From the NCBI RefSeq assembly GCF_035503745.1, contig NZ_DATJTC010000016.1, forward strand, positions 1 to 64,000: a stretch of 64,000 nt of DNA, written 5' to 3'. Within the stretch, counting starts at the first letter, position 1. The number at the start of each line of letters is the position of its first letter. The notes beneath the pieces are model-generated. The model worked only from the letters and a program-made list of their open reading frames with translations, ran no database searches and had not been told where the DNA came from. Position numbers and translations under genes: made by a program. The stretch comes from Dyella_B sp035503745. GTDB taxonomy: Bacteria > Pseudomonadota > Gammaproteobacteria > Xanthomonadales > Rhodanobacteraceae. Below are positions 24,911 through 34,032 of the stretch, piece by piece.

Positions 24911-26140
24911 ATGCGCACTTATCTGGTTGGCGGCGCCGTCCGCGACAGCTTGCTGGGACGTCCCGTGGTCGATCGCGACCACGTGGTGGTCGGCGCGCGG
25001 CCGGATGACCTCCTGGCGCAGGGCTACAAGCCGGTCGGCAAGGATTTCCCGGTGTTCCTGCATCCGCATTCCGGCGAGGAATACGCGCTGGCGCGCACCG
25101 AGCGCAAGACCGGCCGCGGCTATCACGGCTTCGCCTTCCACGCCGACCCGGACGTAACACTGGAACAAGACCTGGCGCGGCGCGATCTCACCATCAACGC
25201 CATCGCGCAGGACGAGCACGGCGCGCTGGTGGATCCTTACGGCGGCGCGCAGGACATCCAACGGCGCCTGCTGCGCCATGTCTCGCCCGCCTTTGTCGAA
25301 GACCCGGTTCGGCTGCTGCGCGTGGCCCGCTTCGCCGCGCGCTTGGCGCCGCTCGGCTTTACCGTCGCCGACGAAACCATGACGCTGCTCCGGCAGATGG
25401 TGCGCGATGGCGAAATCGATCACCTGGTGCCCGAACGCGTGTGGGCGGAAACACGCAAGGCGCTGGGCGAAGCGCGGCCTTCGGTATTTCTCAAGGTACT
25501 GCGTGAATCGGGCGCACTGGCGGTGCTGTTTCCGGAAATCGATGCCTTGTACGGCGTACCGCAACGCGCCGAGTTCCATCCGGAAGTCGACACCGGTGTG
25601 CACCTGGAAATGGTGCTCGATGCCGCCGCGCAATGGGCGCCGGGCGACGACTTGGTCGGCTTCTGCGCACTGACCCACGACCTGGGCAAGGCGCTGACGC
25701 CAGCCGCGGAGCTGCCGCGCCACGTCGGCCACGAACAGCGCGGCGTGGAACCGCTGCGGGCGTTGGCCGCACGCCTGCGCGTGCCGGCCGAATACGCGGC
25801 GCTGGCCGAGCTGGTCTGCCGCGAACATCTCAACGCGCACCGCGCGCTGGAACTCAAACCCGCCACCGTGTTCAGGCTGCTGACATCGCTGGACGCGCTG
25901 CGCCGGCCCGAGCGCCTGGATACCTTCCTGGCCGCCTGCCTGGCCGACAAGCGTGGCCGGCTGGGGCACGAGCACGACGACTACCCCCAGGCCGCCTGGC
26001 TGCGCTGCGCCCGGGACGCGGCGGCGGCGGTCACCTCCGCCCCGTTCGTGGCCGCAGGCCTGCAGGGCCCGGCGGTGGGCGCGGCGATGGAGAAGGCCCG
26101 CATCCGGGCCATCGCCGAAATGAAACTATGTAACATTTAG
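24911..26140 (+). CDS. cca: Multifunctional CCA tRNA nucleotidyltransferase
   Basis: 409-residue class II CCA-adding enzyme that repairs tRNA 3' ends. GGAVRD at residues 7-12 and the metal aspartates D21-x-D23 (DRDHVVVG) mark the nucleotidyltransferase head; RRDLTINAIA and VEDPVRLLRVARFAARL are the neck motifs. The C-terminal HD domain (THDLGK) gives the phosphohydrolase activities of the E. coli-type enzyme. The stop codon TAG is formed where a palindromic element begins (26138); without the element the sequence would read TAA at the same codon, so the protein is not truncated. Confidence 0.95.
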   Translation: MRTYLVGGAVRDSLLGRPVVDRDHVVVGARPDDLLAQGYKPVGKDFPVFLHPHSGEEYALARTERKTGRGYHGFAFHADPDVTLEQDLARRDLTINAIAQDEHGALVDPYGGAQDIQRRLLRHVSPAFVEDPVRLLRVARFAARLAPLGFTVADETMTLLRQMVRDGEIDHLVPERVWAETRKALGEARPSVFLKVLRESGALAVLFPEIDALYGVPQRAEFHPEVDTGVHLEMVLDAAAQWAPGDDLVGFCALTHDLGKALTPAAELPRHVGHEQRGVEPLRALAARLRVPAEYAALAELVCREHLNAHRALELKPATVFRLLTSLDALRRPERLDTFLAACLADKRGRLGHEHDDYPQAAWLRCARDAAAAVTSAPFVAAGLQGPAVGAAMEKARIRAIAEMKLCNI

Positions 26141-26329
26141 GGATGCTCTGATCCATGCTTCGCAGGTGGCATGATGTCAATTCAGGATGCGCAGCCCGTT
26201 CTGTCTGGCCGCATGCCTTCGGCCCATCGTGTTGACAGACGGCCCGTCTGCCGGCGCCGATGGCCCTGTGGCCTGCGAACAGACAGAGCGGGTGACACCT
26301 AGCGAAGCATGGATCAGAGCATCCCTAAC
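26138..26329. mobile_element. Palindromic MITE-like element, copy 2
   Basis: 192-bp non-coding element with the same ends as the one at 5825-5925. Its left end TAGGGATGCTCTGATCCATG is matched exactly by the complement of its right end over 26 bases, then imperfectly over about 8 more. Relative to copy 1, TTA is replaced by CCA at the same place in both arms, so pairing is kept. The interior is longer than in copy 1. Both ends carry TA. Confidence 0.78.
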
Positions 26330-26381
26330 AAGATGAGCGTATAAAGACCGGCTCGCCTTGCCGCCCCGTCCGGAGCACGCC

Positions 26382-28568
26382 GTGTCGCTGAGTTTTTCCA
26401 AACGCCCATCCCTGCGCGAACGCTTCCGGCCGCTGTGGTGGCTGGCCATCGTTTACCTGGCGCTGGGTGCCATCACCCGCGTGGCGCTGCTGGTGATGAC
26501 GGGCAAGGGCGTGCCGCATGAGCCGCGTTATTGGCTGTATGCGTTCGGCGTGGGCCTGTGCTCGGACCTGATCACCCTGTTGTGCGTGGCGTGGCCGCTG
26601 CTGCTGTTCCTGTGGATCGTGCCCTCGCGCCGCCCGCTGGTCGCCACGGCGAGGCAATGGCTGGTGTATGTCGCGCTGCTGGCCGCACTGTACGTGCTCA
26701 CGCTGTATGCCTTGCACGCGACGATCCATGCCGCGGTCCACGACGTGTGGCCGGTGATCGGGCTGTTCCTGTTCTTTCTGCCCATGCCGGCGCTCAGCTA
26801 CGCATCGCGCGGCGGACAGCGCGGGCTCTACACCCTGTGCCTGCTGATGCTGTTCGGGCTGCTGTTCGTGGCGGCGTCGGAGCTGGTGTTCTGGGATGAA
26901 TTCGGCGTGCGCTTCAACTTCATCGCGGTGGATTACCTGGTCTACACCACTGAAGTGCTGGACAACATCCGCGAATCGTATCCGCTTGCGCGCTGGATCA
27001 GCATGCTGGCGGCCGCCGCCATCGCTATTGTGCTGCTCTCGCGCGGCGCCCTGCGCACGCGCGACAACCACACGCGCTTTGGCCAGCGCACCAAGGTGGT
27101 GGCCGTATGGTTCGTGTTGACGGTGGCGTCGCTGTTTGCTTTTGACAGCACCATGAAAGATCACACCAACAACAACTATGTAAACGAGCTGGCCGGCAAC
27201 GGCATCTACCAGTTCTTCGCCGCGTTCCGCAGCAGCCATCTGGACTACGACCGCTTCTATCGCACGCTGCCGATCGATGACGCCTTCGCGCGCGTACGCG
27301 CGCAGCTGAAGACGCCCGATGCGACCTTCGTCAGCAACGACCCGCACGACATTACCCGCGAGATTCGCCACGCCGCGCCGGAAAAACATCTGAACGTGGT
27401 GCTGATCAGCGTGGAAAGCCTCTCGGGCGAATTCTTGAAGACCTTCGGCGCCAGCCATGGCGACATCACGCCCAACCTCGATGCCCTGGTCGGCCAGAGC
27501 CTGTTCTTCGATCATCTGTACGCCAACGGCACGCGCACGGTGCGCGGATTGGAAGCGCTATCGATGTCGATACCGCCCACGCCGGGCGATTCCATCCTCA
27601 AGCAGGAACACAACGAAGACATGCTGTCGCTGGGCCGGATCTTCGACCAGCACGGCTACGTATCGCAGTTCGTCTACGGTGGCTATGGCTACTTCGACAA
27701 CATGAACTATTTCTTCAGCCACAACGGCTACCAGATCGTCGACCGCAGCTCCATTCCCAAGGACATGCCGATCCACGGGCAGAACGTATGGGGCGTGGCG
27801 GACGAAGACCTCTACACGCTGGCGCTGGCCCAGATGGATGCGATCCACGCGCAGGGCAAGCCGTTCTTCCTGCACATCATGACCACCTCCAACCACCGTC
27901 CTTTCACCTTTCCCGACGGCCGCGTGAAGGAAAAGAACGGTACGCGCGAAGGCGCGGTGGCGTATACCGACTGGTCGATCGCCGATTTCATCAAGCGTGC
28001 GCGAGCCAAGCCGTATTTCGACGACACGGTATTCGTGATCACCGCCGACCATTGCGCATCGAGCGCGGGACGCAGCAGCGTGCCGATCAATCGCTATCAC
28101 ATTCCGTTGTGGATCTACGCGCCCAAGTACTTCGCGCCGCAGCGCATCGAACAACCGATGGGCCAGCTCGACATTCCCACCACCCTGCTCGGCCTGCTCG
28201 ATTTCAGCTACCGCAGCCGCTTCTTCGGGCGCGACGTGTTCCAGATCGCGCCGGACCAGGCGCGCGCCTTTCCCGCTACCTACGAAAAGCTCGGCTATCT
28301 GCACGGCAATCGCCTGTCGATTCTCGAGCCGCAACGCAAGTTCGAACAAGTCACGCCGGATTTCGAGACTGGCGATGCCAAGCCGGTGACCGACCTCGAC
28401 CAGAACGACCTGGACGACGCCACCGCCGATTACCAGGTGACCAGTTATCTGTTCAAGCATGGCCTCCTGGCGCGCCAGCCGTCGGATGCGAATGCGGTAA
28501 CGCCGTTGCCGGCGCCCGCCGCGTCGGCACCCGCACCCGCTTCGGCAAGCAGCAACTCGCCGCACTGA
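26382..28568 (+). CDS. LtaS/MdoB-type phosphoglycerol transferase (sulfatase fold)
   Basis: 728-residue protein with five N-terminal transmembrane helices (to about residue 250) and a periplasmic alkaline-phosphatase/sulfatase domain. Metal and catalytic features of the LtaS group are visible: VLISVESLSGEF (Glu ligand), the nucleophile threonine in ANGTRTVRG (T384 or T386) and ITADHCASS (Asp-His ligands). In Gram-negatives such enzymes transfer phosphoglycerol to periplasmic glucans or act as phosphatidylglycerol hydrolases. GTG 26382 is preferred over TTG 26358 because GGAG is seven bases upstream. The Ala/Pro/Ser tail is low complexity. Confidence 0.82.
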   Translation: MSLSFSKRPSLRERFRPLWWLAIVYLALGAITRVALLVMTGKGVPHEPRYWLYAFGVGLCSDLITLLCVAWPLLLFLWIVPSRRPLVATARQWLVYVALLAALYVLTLYALHATIHAAVHDVWPVIGLFLFFLPMPALSYASRGGQRGLYTLCLLMLFGLLFVAASELVFWDEFGVRFNFIAVDYLVYTTEVLDNIRESYPLARWISMLAAAAIAIVLLSRGALRTRDNHTRFGQRTKVVAVWFVLTVASLFAFDSTMKDHTNNNYVNELAGNGIYQFFAAFRSSHLDYDRFYRTLPIDDAFARVRAQLKTPDATFVSNDPHDITREIRHAAPEKHLNVVLISVESLSGEFLKTFGASHGDITPNLDALVGQSLFFDHLYANGTRTVRGLEALSMSIPPTPGDSILKQEHNEDMLSLGRIFDQHGYVSQFVYGGYGYFDNMNYFFSHNGYQIVDRSSIPKDMPIHGQNVWGVADEDLYTLALAQMDAIHAQGKPFFLHIMTTSNHRPFTFPDGRVKEKNGTREGAVAYTDWSIADFIKRARAKPYFDDTVFVITADHCASSAGRSSVPINRYHIPLWIYAPKYFAPQRIEQPMGQLDIPTTLLGLLDFSYRSRFFGRDVFQIAPDQARAFPATYEKLGYLHGNRLSILEPQRKFEQVTPDFETGDAKPVTDLDQNDLDDATADYQVTSYLFKHGLLARQPSDANAVTPLPAPAASAPAPASASSNSPH

Positions 28569-28632
28569 TGCGCGCGGATCGCTTCATCGACGGATACGGC
28601 GATGAAGCATGCGGCCGAGAGGGATAAGGCGA

Positions 28633-29838
28633 TTACAGGCGATCGCCCTGATCCGACGCCAGCAACTCCTCCGGCACCGGCAATACCGGCAGCCCGCGCG
28701 CGAGCAGCATGGCCTGGAAACGCTCGCCCATCTGGTCGGGCAGGGTGAGTTTCTTCACCTGTTGCGCCAGTCCGTAACGCGTCGCCTCATCGGCCGCGTC
28801 CGCATAGGCTTGCTCGAACACATCCTGCAGGCCCGCGGCGATCAGGAACTGCGCTTGCGGCAAGTACGCGGCGACGGCGAATCCGGCGCTGTTGCCCGCT
28901 TCGGCCAGTGCGGTGAAATCGACCGATGCGGTGAGATCGTTGAGGCCGGGCAGATACAGCGGATCGCTGTGCGCGCGATGGCGGTAGTGCGCCATCAGCG
29001 TGCCGTCCTGGCGCTCGGGCAGGTAGTACTCGCGGCGCACGTAGCCATAGTCGACGAACAGCATCACGCCCGCTTCAAGCGAGCCGGCAATCGCCTGGAT
29101 CCAGTACGGCAGCTGCGGCAGGATTTCCGAGCGATAGCCGTCGTCGAAAGCACGGCCCAGGTCGCGCTCCACGTGCCGCACGGCGCCCGCGACCAGCATG
29201 TCGGCGGGGCGATCCACGCGCATCAGGCGTCCTTCGCCATCCAGTGCGATGTGTTCTTCGTAAATCTCGCCGCGGCCAACCAGAAAGCGCGTGGTGGGCA
29301 GTGCGTCGATCACCTCGTTGGCGAACAGCACGCCTTGCCAGGCGTCTTCCGGCGGACGGTCGATCCAGGCCACGCGTGCAAAGGCCTCGGCCGGCAAGGT
29401 GCGAACAAGGCGTTCGCGCTGGCGCTCGCGCAGATCGGCGCTGGGCTCCAGGATCAGGTAGCGGCGCGGCAGCGCGCCCTGTCGCGCAAAAGCCCGCATG
29501 GCCGCTTGGGCAAACGCACCGCTGCCACCGCCCAGCTCCAGGAAATCGGCCTGTTCGCCCAACATGGCCAGCACCGGCTGCACTGCGCGCACCACGCAAC
29601 CGGCGAATAGATCGCCCAGCTCAGGTGCGGTGACGAAATCGCCCGCGACGCCGAACTTGGTCGTGCCGGCGCTGTAGTAGCCCAGCCCCGGCGCGTACAG
29701 GCAGCGCTCCATATACTGCGAAAACGGCATCGGACCGCGCGCGGCGATCTGTTCGCGCAAATGCTGCAACAAGCGTTCGGAGTGGGCCAGCTCGTCCGCG
29801 GCTGGCTCGGGCAGGCGGGAAGTCTTGGAGGGATGCAT
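28633..29838 (-). CDS. SAM-dependent methyltransferase, MidA/NDUFAF7 family
   Basis: 401-residue class I methyltransferase of the COG1565 (DUF185) family. Family blocks include MPFSQYMERCLYAPGLGYYS near residue 37, GDFVTAPE, the SAM-binding FLELGGGSGAFA near 98 and a catalytic VDYGY near 265. The mitochondrial relative NDUFAF7 dimethylates an arginine of complex I subunit NDUFS2. It starts three bases after tatC and is probably co-transcribed with tatABC. The bacterial substrate is unknown. Confidence 0.88.
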   Translation of the reverse strand: MHPSKTSRLPEPAADELAHSERLLQHLREQIAARGPMPFSQYMERCLYAPGLGYYSAGTTKFGVAGDFVTAPELGDLFAGCVVRAVQPVLAMLGEQADFLELGGGSGAFAQAAMRAFARQGALPRRYLILEPSADLRERQRERLVRTLPAEAFARVAWIDRPPEDAWQGVLFANEVIDALPTTRFLVGRGEIYEEHIALDGEGRLMRVDRPADMLVAGAVRHVERDLGRAFDDGYRSEILPQLPYWIQAIAGSLEAGVMLFVDYGYVRREYYLPERQDGTLMAHYRHRAHSDPLYLPGLNDLTASVDFTALAEAGNSAGFAVAAYLPQAQFLIAAGLQDVFEQAYADAADEATRYGLAQQVKKLTLPDQMGERFQAMLLARGLPVLPVPEELLASDQGDRL

Positions 29839-29841
29839 GGA

Positions 29842-30597
29842 TCAGGATGCGGCTTCGACAGGCGCGGGCTTCAGCAGCCAGCGCACGGCGAGCACGCCAA
29901 GTTCGTAAAGCAGGCACATCGGAATGGCCAGCATGATCATCGAGGTGATATCCGGCGGCGTCACCACCGCGGCAATCGCAAACGCGCCGACCATGGCGTA
30001 GCGGCGCCCCTTGCGCAGCTTGTCCAGATCGACGATGCCGACCGCGGCCAGGATCACCACCGCTACCGGCACTTCGAAGCACAGGCCGAAGGCGAAGAAC
30101 ATCAGCATCACGAAATCCAGGTAGTGGGTGATGTCGGTCATCATCTCCACCCCCTGCGGCGTCACCGCGGTAAGGAAGCGGAACGCCGCCGGCAACACCA
30201 GGAAATAGGCGAACGCGCAGCCGATGTAGAACAGGATCAGCGCCGCGATCAACAACGGCCGCGCCAGGCGTTTTTCATGCTTGTACAGGCCCGGGCTCAC
30301 GAAGGCCCACAGCTGGTACAGGATCACCGGCATGCTGATGAACAAGGCCGTATAGAAGGCCAGTTTCAACGGCGTGATGAACGGGCTGGCCACTTCGGTG
30401 GCGATCAGGTGCGCGCCCTGCGGCAGGCGCGACACCAGTGGCGCGGCCAGCCACGTGTACAGGCGGTTGGCGAACGGCACCAGCGCCGCCAGCACCACCA
30501 CCAGGGCCAGGATCGCCTTGATCAGGCGCGAGCGCAGTTCCAGCAGATGCGAGAACAGGCCTTGCTGCAGATCCACTTCGGGCTCAGACGTTGCCAT
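29842..30597 (-). CDS. tatC: Twin-arginine translocase subunit TatC
   Basis: 251-residue polytopic inner-membrane protein with six transmembrane helices. N-terminal HLLELRSRLIK, and later GLCFEVPVAV containing the conserved glutamate, identify TatC, which recognises twin-arginine signals together with TatB. The start lies inside the 3' end of tatB (14-base overlap), giving the order tatA-tatB-tatC-midA. Confidence 0.95.
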   Translation of the reverse strand: MATSEPEVDLQQGLFSHLLELRSRLIKAILALVVVLAALVPFANRLYTWLAAPLVSRLPQGAHLIATEVASPFITPLKLAFYTALFISMPVILYQLWAFVSPGLYKHEKRLARPLLIAALILFYIGCAFAYFLVLPAAFRFLTAVTPQGVEMMTDITHYLDFVMLMFFAFGLCFEVPVAVVILAAVGIVDLDKLRKGRRYAMVGAFAIAAVVTPPDITSMIMLAIPMCLLYELGVLAVRWLLKPAPVEAAS

Positions 30598-30949
30598 GCG
30601 TGGATTCCTTCGACGCGGCGTCGCCTTCGGCGATGTCTTTGTGTACCTGCGCCAGATCCTCGCGCACTTCGGTGGCGGTAGTGGCCACCTGCTCGCGCGT
30701 GCTGCGCATGACGTGGTTTACCTCCGCCTGCGCCGCTTCGGCGCGCGCGGCCGCCTCGCGCGCGGTACGCTTGAGTTCTTCGATTTCCAGCTCGCGCTCC
30801 ACTTCCGCGCGCACGCTGTCCCAGCCCGAGCGCAGGCGGCGCACCAGGGCACCGGCGGTGCGCGCCGCATGGGGAAGTTTTTCCGGTCCGAGCACGATCA
30901 AGGCGACCAGCGCCAGCAACACCAGCTTGCCGAGGCTGATCTCGATCAC
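30584..30949 (-). CDS. tatB: Sec-independent translocase subunit TatB
   Basis: 121-residue protein with one N-terminal transmembrane helix, the GPEKLP hinge at about residues 21-26, and a long amphipathic, highly charged helix (many Glu, Arg and Ala) typical of TatB. It forms the receptor complex with TatC. The gene sits 17 bases after tatA. Confidence 0.93.
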   Translation of the reverse strand: MIEISLGKLVLLALVALIVLGPEKLPHAARTAGALVRRLRSGWDSVRAEVERELEIEELKRTAREAAARAEAAQAEVNHVMRSTREQVATTATEVREDLAQVHKDIAEGDAASKESTHGNV

Positions 30950-30966
30950 GGTGGCTGTTCCTTAAG

Positions 30967-31224
30967 TTACTTCGATTCGCTGGAATCGCGCCGATTATCG
31001 CGCTGGCCCTGATTGGCCTGCGTCTCGCCGCCCTGCACCGGGTCGGCACGCAGCTGGTCCTGCGCCTTGCGCTTTTCTTCGTCCTCGTCGCCGTGCATGG
31101 CTTTCTTGAAGCCGCGCACGGCGTTACCCAGGTCCGAACCGACCCGGGTCAGCTTGCCCGTGCCAAATACCAGCAGAATGATGACGAGCAGGATCGCCCA
31201 ATGCCAAATGCTGTCCAAACCCAT
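30967..31224 (-). CDS. tatA: Twin-arginine translocase subunit TatA
   Basis: 85-residue pore-forming component with an N-terminal helix (IWHWAILLVIILLVFGTGKL), the FGTGKL hinge and an amphipathic helix containing LGNAVRGFKKAM. The last 35 residues are hydrophilic and unstructured. First gene of the tat operon. Confidence 0.95.
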   Translation of the reverse strand: MGLDSIWHWAILLVIILLVFGTGKLTRVGSDLGNAVRGFKKAMHGDEDEEKRKAQDQLRADPVQGGETQANQGQRDNRRDSSESK

Positions 31225-31255
31225 GAGTACCTCGTTGCGGAATCCGCGCCGTGTG

Positions 31256-31275
31256 GGAGCTGCGGGGGCAGCTCC
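31256..31275. repeat. Hairpin between SYLF gene and tatA
   Basis: GGAGCTGC (31256-31263) and GCAGCTCC (31268-31275) pair perfectly around a GGGG loop. It lies 12 bases downstream of the SYLF gene's stop and could mark its transcript end. Confidence 0.5.
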
Positions 31276-31286
31276 GGCGTTCCGTA

Positions 31287-31979
31287 TCAGCGGGCAGTGT
31301 ACTCCTCCAGGGCGTCCCGGAACTGTACGACCGCCGCCGGAACGTTATTTACGCCGCCTTCGAAAATGCGCCGCGGGGTGATGCCCTGTCCGTAAACGGC
31401 AGCATTGGCGTCATAATCGATCTTCAGCACCGAGCCATCCAGCGCCACGCCGGCGAACAGGCCGCGTGCGCGCGAGTAGGAATAGATCTCGGCCTTCAGC
31501 TGCTGGTCGGTGGCCGCGGCCGCCGTGCGGCCCACCGGGCCGGCCGCCGCCGAGGCGTCCGCGCCGACGGTGAATTTGCCGTTGACGATGTCATCCACGC
31601 CGCGCTGGGTGCGGAACACCAGGATCACGTCGGTCTTGGACACGCCGATCTGGAAGCCCACGCTGCCGCCGCCGAAGGAAATGAAGCTGGGATTGGACCA
31701 GGTGCCGTCGCGGTTCTTCACCGCAATGAGGCCCTCGCCGCGACGGCCGCCGAACACGAAGCCCACCTTCAGCACGTCCGGAATCACCGCGATCGCCTTG
31801 GCGTCCTTAAGCAGATCGCTGGGGATGGATTTGTCCGGCGCCTGTTCGATTTCATTGAGCACGCGCACGGCGTTCTGCGCGCGCTGCAGCGGGGTGTCGT
31901 CGTCGGCGTGCACGGCGGCGGCGGGCAGCAGCAGCGCCAGGGCCAGGAACGAAATGCGACGCAGCGAGGCTTTGAACAT
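31287..31979 (-). CDS. Exported SYLF (Ysc84) domain protein
   Basis: 230-residue protein with an N-terminal signal peptide (cleavage near AAAVHA, residue 21) and a SYLF lipid-binding domain: IPDVLKVGFVFGGRRGEGL, FISFGGGSVGFQIGVSKTDVILVF and a final SRARGLFAGVALDGSVL block. Eukaryotic SYLF domains bind phosphoinositides; bacterial exported forms are widespread and of unknown role in the envelope. ATG 31979 has GGAG seven bases upstream, which rejects the longer frame start at 32123. It is divergent from hemH. Confidence 0.85.
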   Translation of the reverse strand: MFKASLRRISFLALALLLPAAAVHADDDTPLQRAQNAVRVLNEIEQAPDKSIPSDLLKDAKAIAVIPDVLKVGFVFGGRRGEGLIAVKNRDGTWSNPSFISFGGGSVGFQIGVSKTDVILVFRTQRGVDDIVNGKFTVGADASAAAGPVGRTAAAATDQQLKAEIYSYSRARGLFAGVALDGSVLKIDYDANAAVYGQGITPRRIFEGGVNNVPAAVVQFRDALEEYTAR

Positions 31980-32090
31980 GGGGCAGCTCCGATGATGGAA
32001 GGGTTTCGATCGCGGCCGGCGCGGCCGGTTGCCGCGCGGTGCGGAGCGCTTGTGGCAGACTCTGCCAGCTAACCTGCCACCTCCGCCACG

Positions 32091-33140
32091 ATGCCACGCA
32101 GCCACTATACCGGCCAATCGCACGACCAGCCCGCACAGGCTGGCGTATTGCTCGTGAACCTTGGCACACCGGAAGCACCCACGGCGCGCGCATTGCGGCC
32201 GTATCTATCTGAATTTCTGGGCGACCCGCGCGTGATCGAGTATCCACGCTGGCTATGGTGGCTGATCCTGCACGGGGTGATCCTGCGCCTGCGGCCGGCG
32301 CGTTCGGCGCACGCCTATGCACGCATCTGGACACCGCAAGGCTCGCCCTTGCGGGTCGGCTCCGAGCAACTCGCCGACGGCCTGCAGCGCAAGCTTGCCA
32401 TCGTGGCGCCAGGGCCGATCCGCGTCGCGCTGGCGATGCGCTACGGCAGGCCATCGGTGCGCGAACAGATCGAACAGCTGCAGCGCGAGGGCGTGCGCCG
32501 CCTACTGGTACTGCCGCTGTATCCGCAATATTCGGCCACGTCCACCGGCTCGGTCATCGATGCATTGGCCGATACGCTCAAGCAGATGCGCTGGCCGCCG
32601 GAGCTGCGCATCGTCAACGACTATCACGACGATGACGGCCATATCGAAGCCTTGGCCTTGTCGATCGAGCGCTGGTGGGCTCAACACGGGCGCGGCGACA
32701 AACTGCTGCTGTCCTTCCACGGCATTCCGCAACGCTACGTGGACGCCGGCGATCCGTATTTCCGCCAGTGCCAGGCGACGGCGCAAGGGCTGCGCGCGCG
32801 GCTGGGGCTGGATGCGGCGCAGCTTCTGGTGAGCTTTCAGTCGCGCGTGGGCCGCGAGCTGTGGCTGCAGCCGTATACGGACATGACGGTGAAACAGCTG
32901 GCCGCCGAAGGCGTGCGGCGGCTGGATGTCGCCTGCCCTGGCTTCGCGGTCGACTGCCTGGAAACGCTGGAGGAAATCGCCATGCAGAACCGCGACTTTT
33001 TCACGGCCGCCGGCGGCGCCGAACTGCGTTACATCCCCGCGCTCAACGACAGCGCCGAACAGATCGCCAGCCTGGCCGCGCTGGTGCTGCGCCATACGCG
33101 CGGCTGGCCGGAATGGGACGTGGATGCGAAACACCCATGA
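32091..33140 (+). CDS. hemH: Ferrochelatase
   Basis: 349-residue enzyme inserting Fe(II) into protoporphyrin IX, the last step of haem synthesis. It has LVNLGTPEAP near residue 22, LYPQYSATSTG near 142, the catalytic H210 in LLSFHGIP and the closing block CPGFAVDCLETLEEI near 285 with the metal-site glutamate. Length and motifs are complete. Haem supply fits the nearby cytochrome genes, though no operon link is seen. Confidence 0.95.
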   Translation: MPRSHYTGQSHDQPAQAGVLLVNLGTPEAPTARALRPYLSEFLGDPRVIEYPRWLWWLILHGVILRLRPARSAHAYARIWTPQGSPLRVGSEQLADGLQRKLAIVAPGPIRVALAMRYGRPSVREQIEQLQREGVRRLLVLPLYPQYSATSTGSVIDALADTLKQMRWPPELRIVNDYHDDDGHIEALALSIERWWAQHGRGDKLLLSFHGIPQRYVDAGDPYFRQCQATAQGLRARLGLDAAQLLVSFQSRVGRELWLQPYTDMTVKQLAAEGVRRLDVACPGFAVDCLETLEEIAMQNRDFFTAAGGAELRYIPALNDSAEQIASLAALVLRHTRGWPEWDVDAKHP

Positions 33141-33162
33141 CGAACAGGTACAGGATGTCCGC

Positions 33163-34008
33163 GTGAGTACGCCGGTCGAGCAACGCATCGAACTTGGCCC
33201 CCTTCCATGCCTGACCGCGTTGATCTGGGGCGATACGCAAGCGCCGCCGCTGCTCGCCTTGCACGGCTGGCTGGACAACGCCGGCAGCTACGCGTATCTC
33301 GCACCGATCCTTGCGCGGCACTGGCGCGTCATCGCGCTGGAACTGCCCGGCCATGGCCACTCGGCGCATCTTCCGCCCGGCGCGAGCTACCACTACCTGG
33401 ATTACGTCGGCGCGGTGCTTGCCGCCATCGGCGCGCTCAAGCTCGAACGCTTCGCCCTGCTCGCCCATTCGCTGGGCGCCGGCATCGCCTCGCTGGTCGC
33501 GGCGGCGGCGCCCCGTTACATCGAACATCTCTACCTTATCGAGGGCCTGGGCCCGCTGGGCGACGACGGCGCGCATACGCTGCAGCGCTTTCGCGACGCA
33601 TTCGCCACCACGGGCAGCGGCAAAGCGCTGCGCTTGTTCCGGGATGTCGAGCAGGCGATCAGTGCGCGCGTCCTGGCCAGCGGATTGCGCGCGGACCTGG
33701 CGCGCCCGATCGTCGAGCGCGGACTGCTGGAGACGGAAGACGGCTGGCGCTGGCGCAGCGATTCGCGCCTGACCCGCCCCAGCGCCATGCGCATGGCCGA
33801 AAGCCAGCTTGGTGCGCTGCTTGCCGGGATCGAGGCGCCTACCTCGCTGCTGCTTTCGCGGCCGACCACGCCCTACCTGCCCGACGCGCTGATGCAGGCG
33901 CGCGCCGCCCAGGTGGCACGCATCCGCGTCGCGCACATGGACGGCGGTCACCACCTGCATCTGGAACATCCACAGGCCGTGGCGGACTGGCTGCACCACG
34001 CGCGGTGA
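33163..34008 (+). CDS. Alpha/beta hydrolase
   Basis: 281-residue serine hydrolase. The oxyanion region LHGWLDNAGSY is near residue 27, the nucleophile elbow AHSLGAG has S103, and the catalytic histidine is in MDGGHHLHLEHP near the C-terminus. The GTG at 33163 with AGGA seven to ten bases before is preferred; ATG 33124 inside hemH is the alternative. It follows hemH by 22 bases. Similar proteins are esterases or haloalkane-dehalogenase-like enzymes; the substrate cannot be inferred. Confidence 0.82.
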   Translation: MSTPVEQRIELGPLPCLTALIWGDTQAPPLLALHGWLDNAGSYAYLAPILARHWRVIALELPGHGHSAHLPPGASYHYLDYVGAVLAAIGALKLERFALLAHSLGAGIASLVAAAAPRYIEHLYLIEGLGPLGDDGAHTLQRFRDAFATTGSGKALRLFRDVEQAISARVLASGLRADLARPIVERGLLETEDGWRWRSDSRLTRPSAMRMAESQLGALLAGIEAPTSLLLSRPTTPYLPDALMQARAAQVARIRVAHMDGGHHLHLEHPQAVADWLHHAR

Positions 34009-34032
34009 ACGCGGTGCAGCCTGCGCCATGAT

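Noticed and set aside
24911..26140. Cca truncated by the palindromic element
   Set aside because: The length and HD domain are complete, and removal of the element keeps a stop at the same codon.
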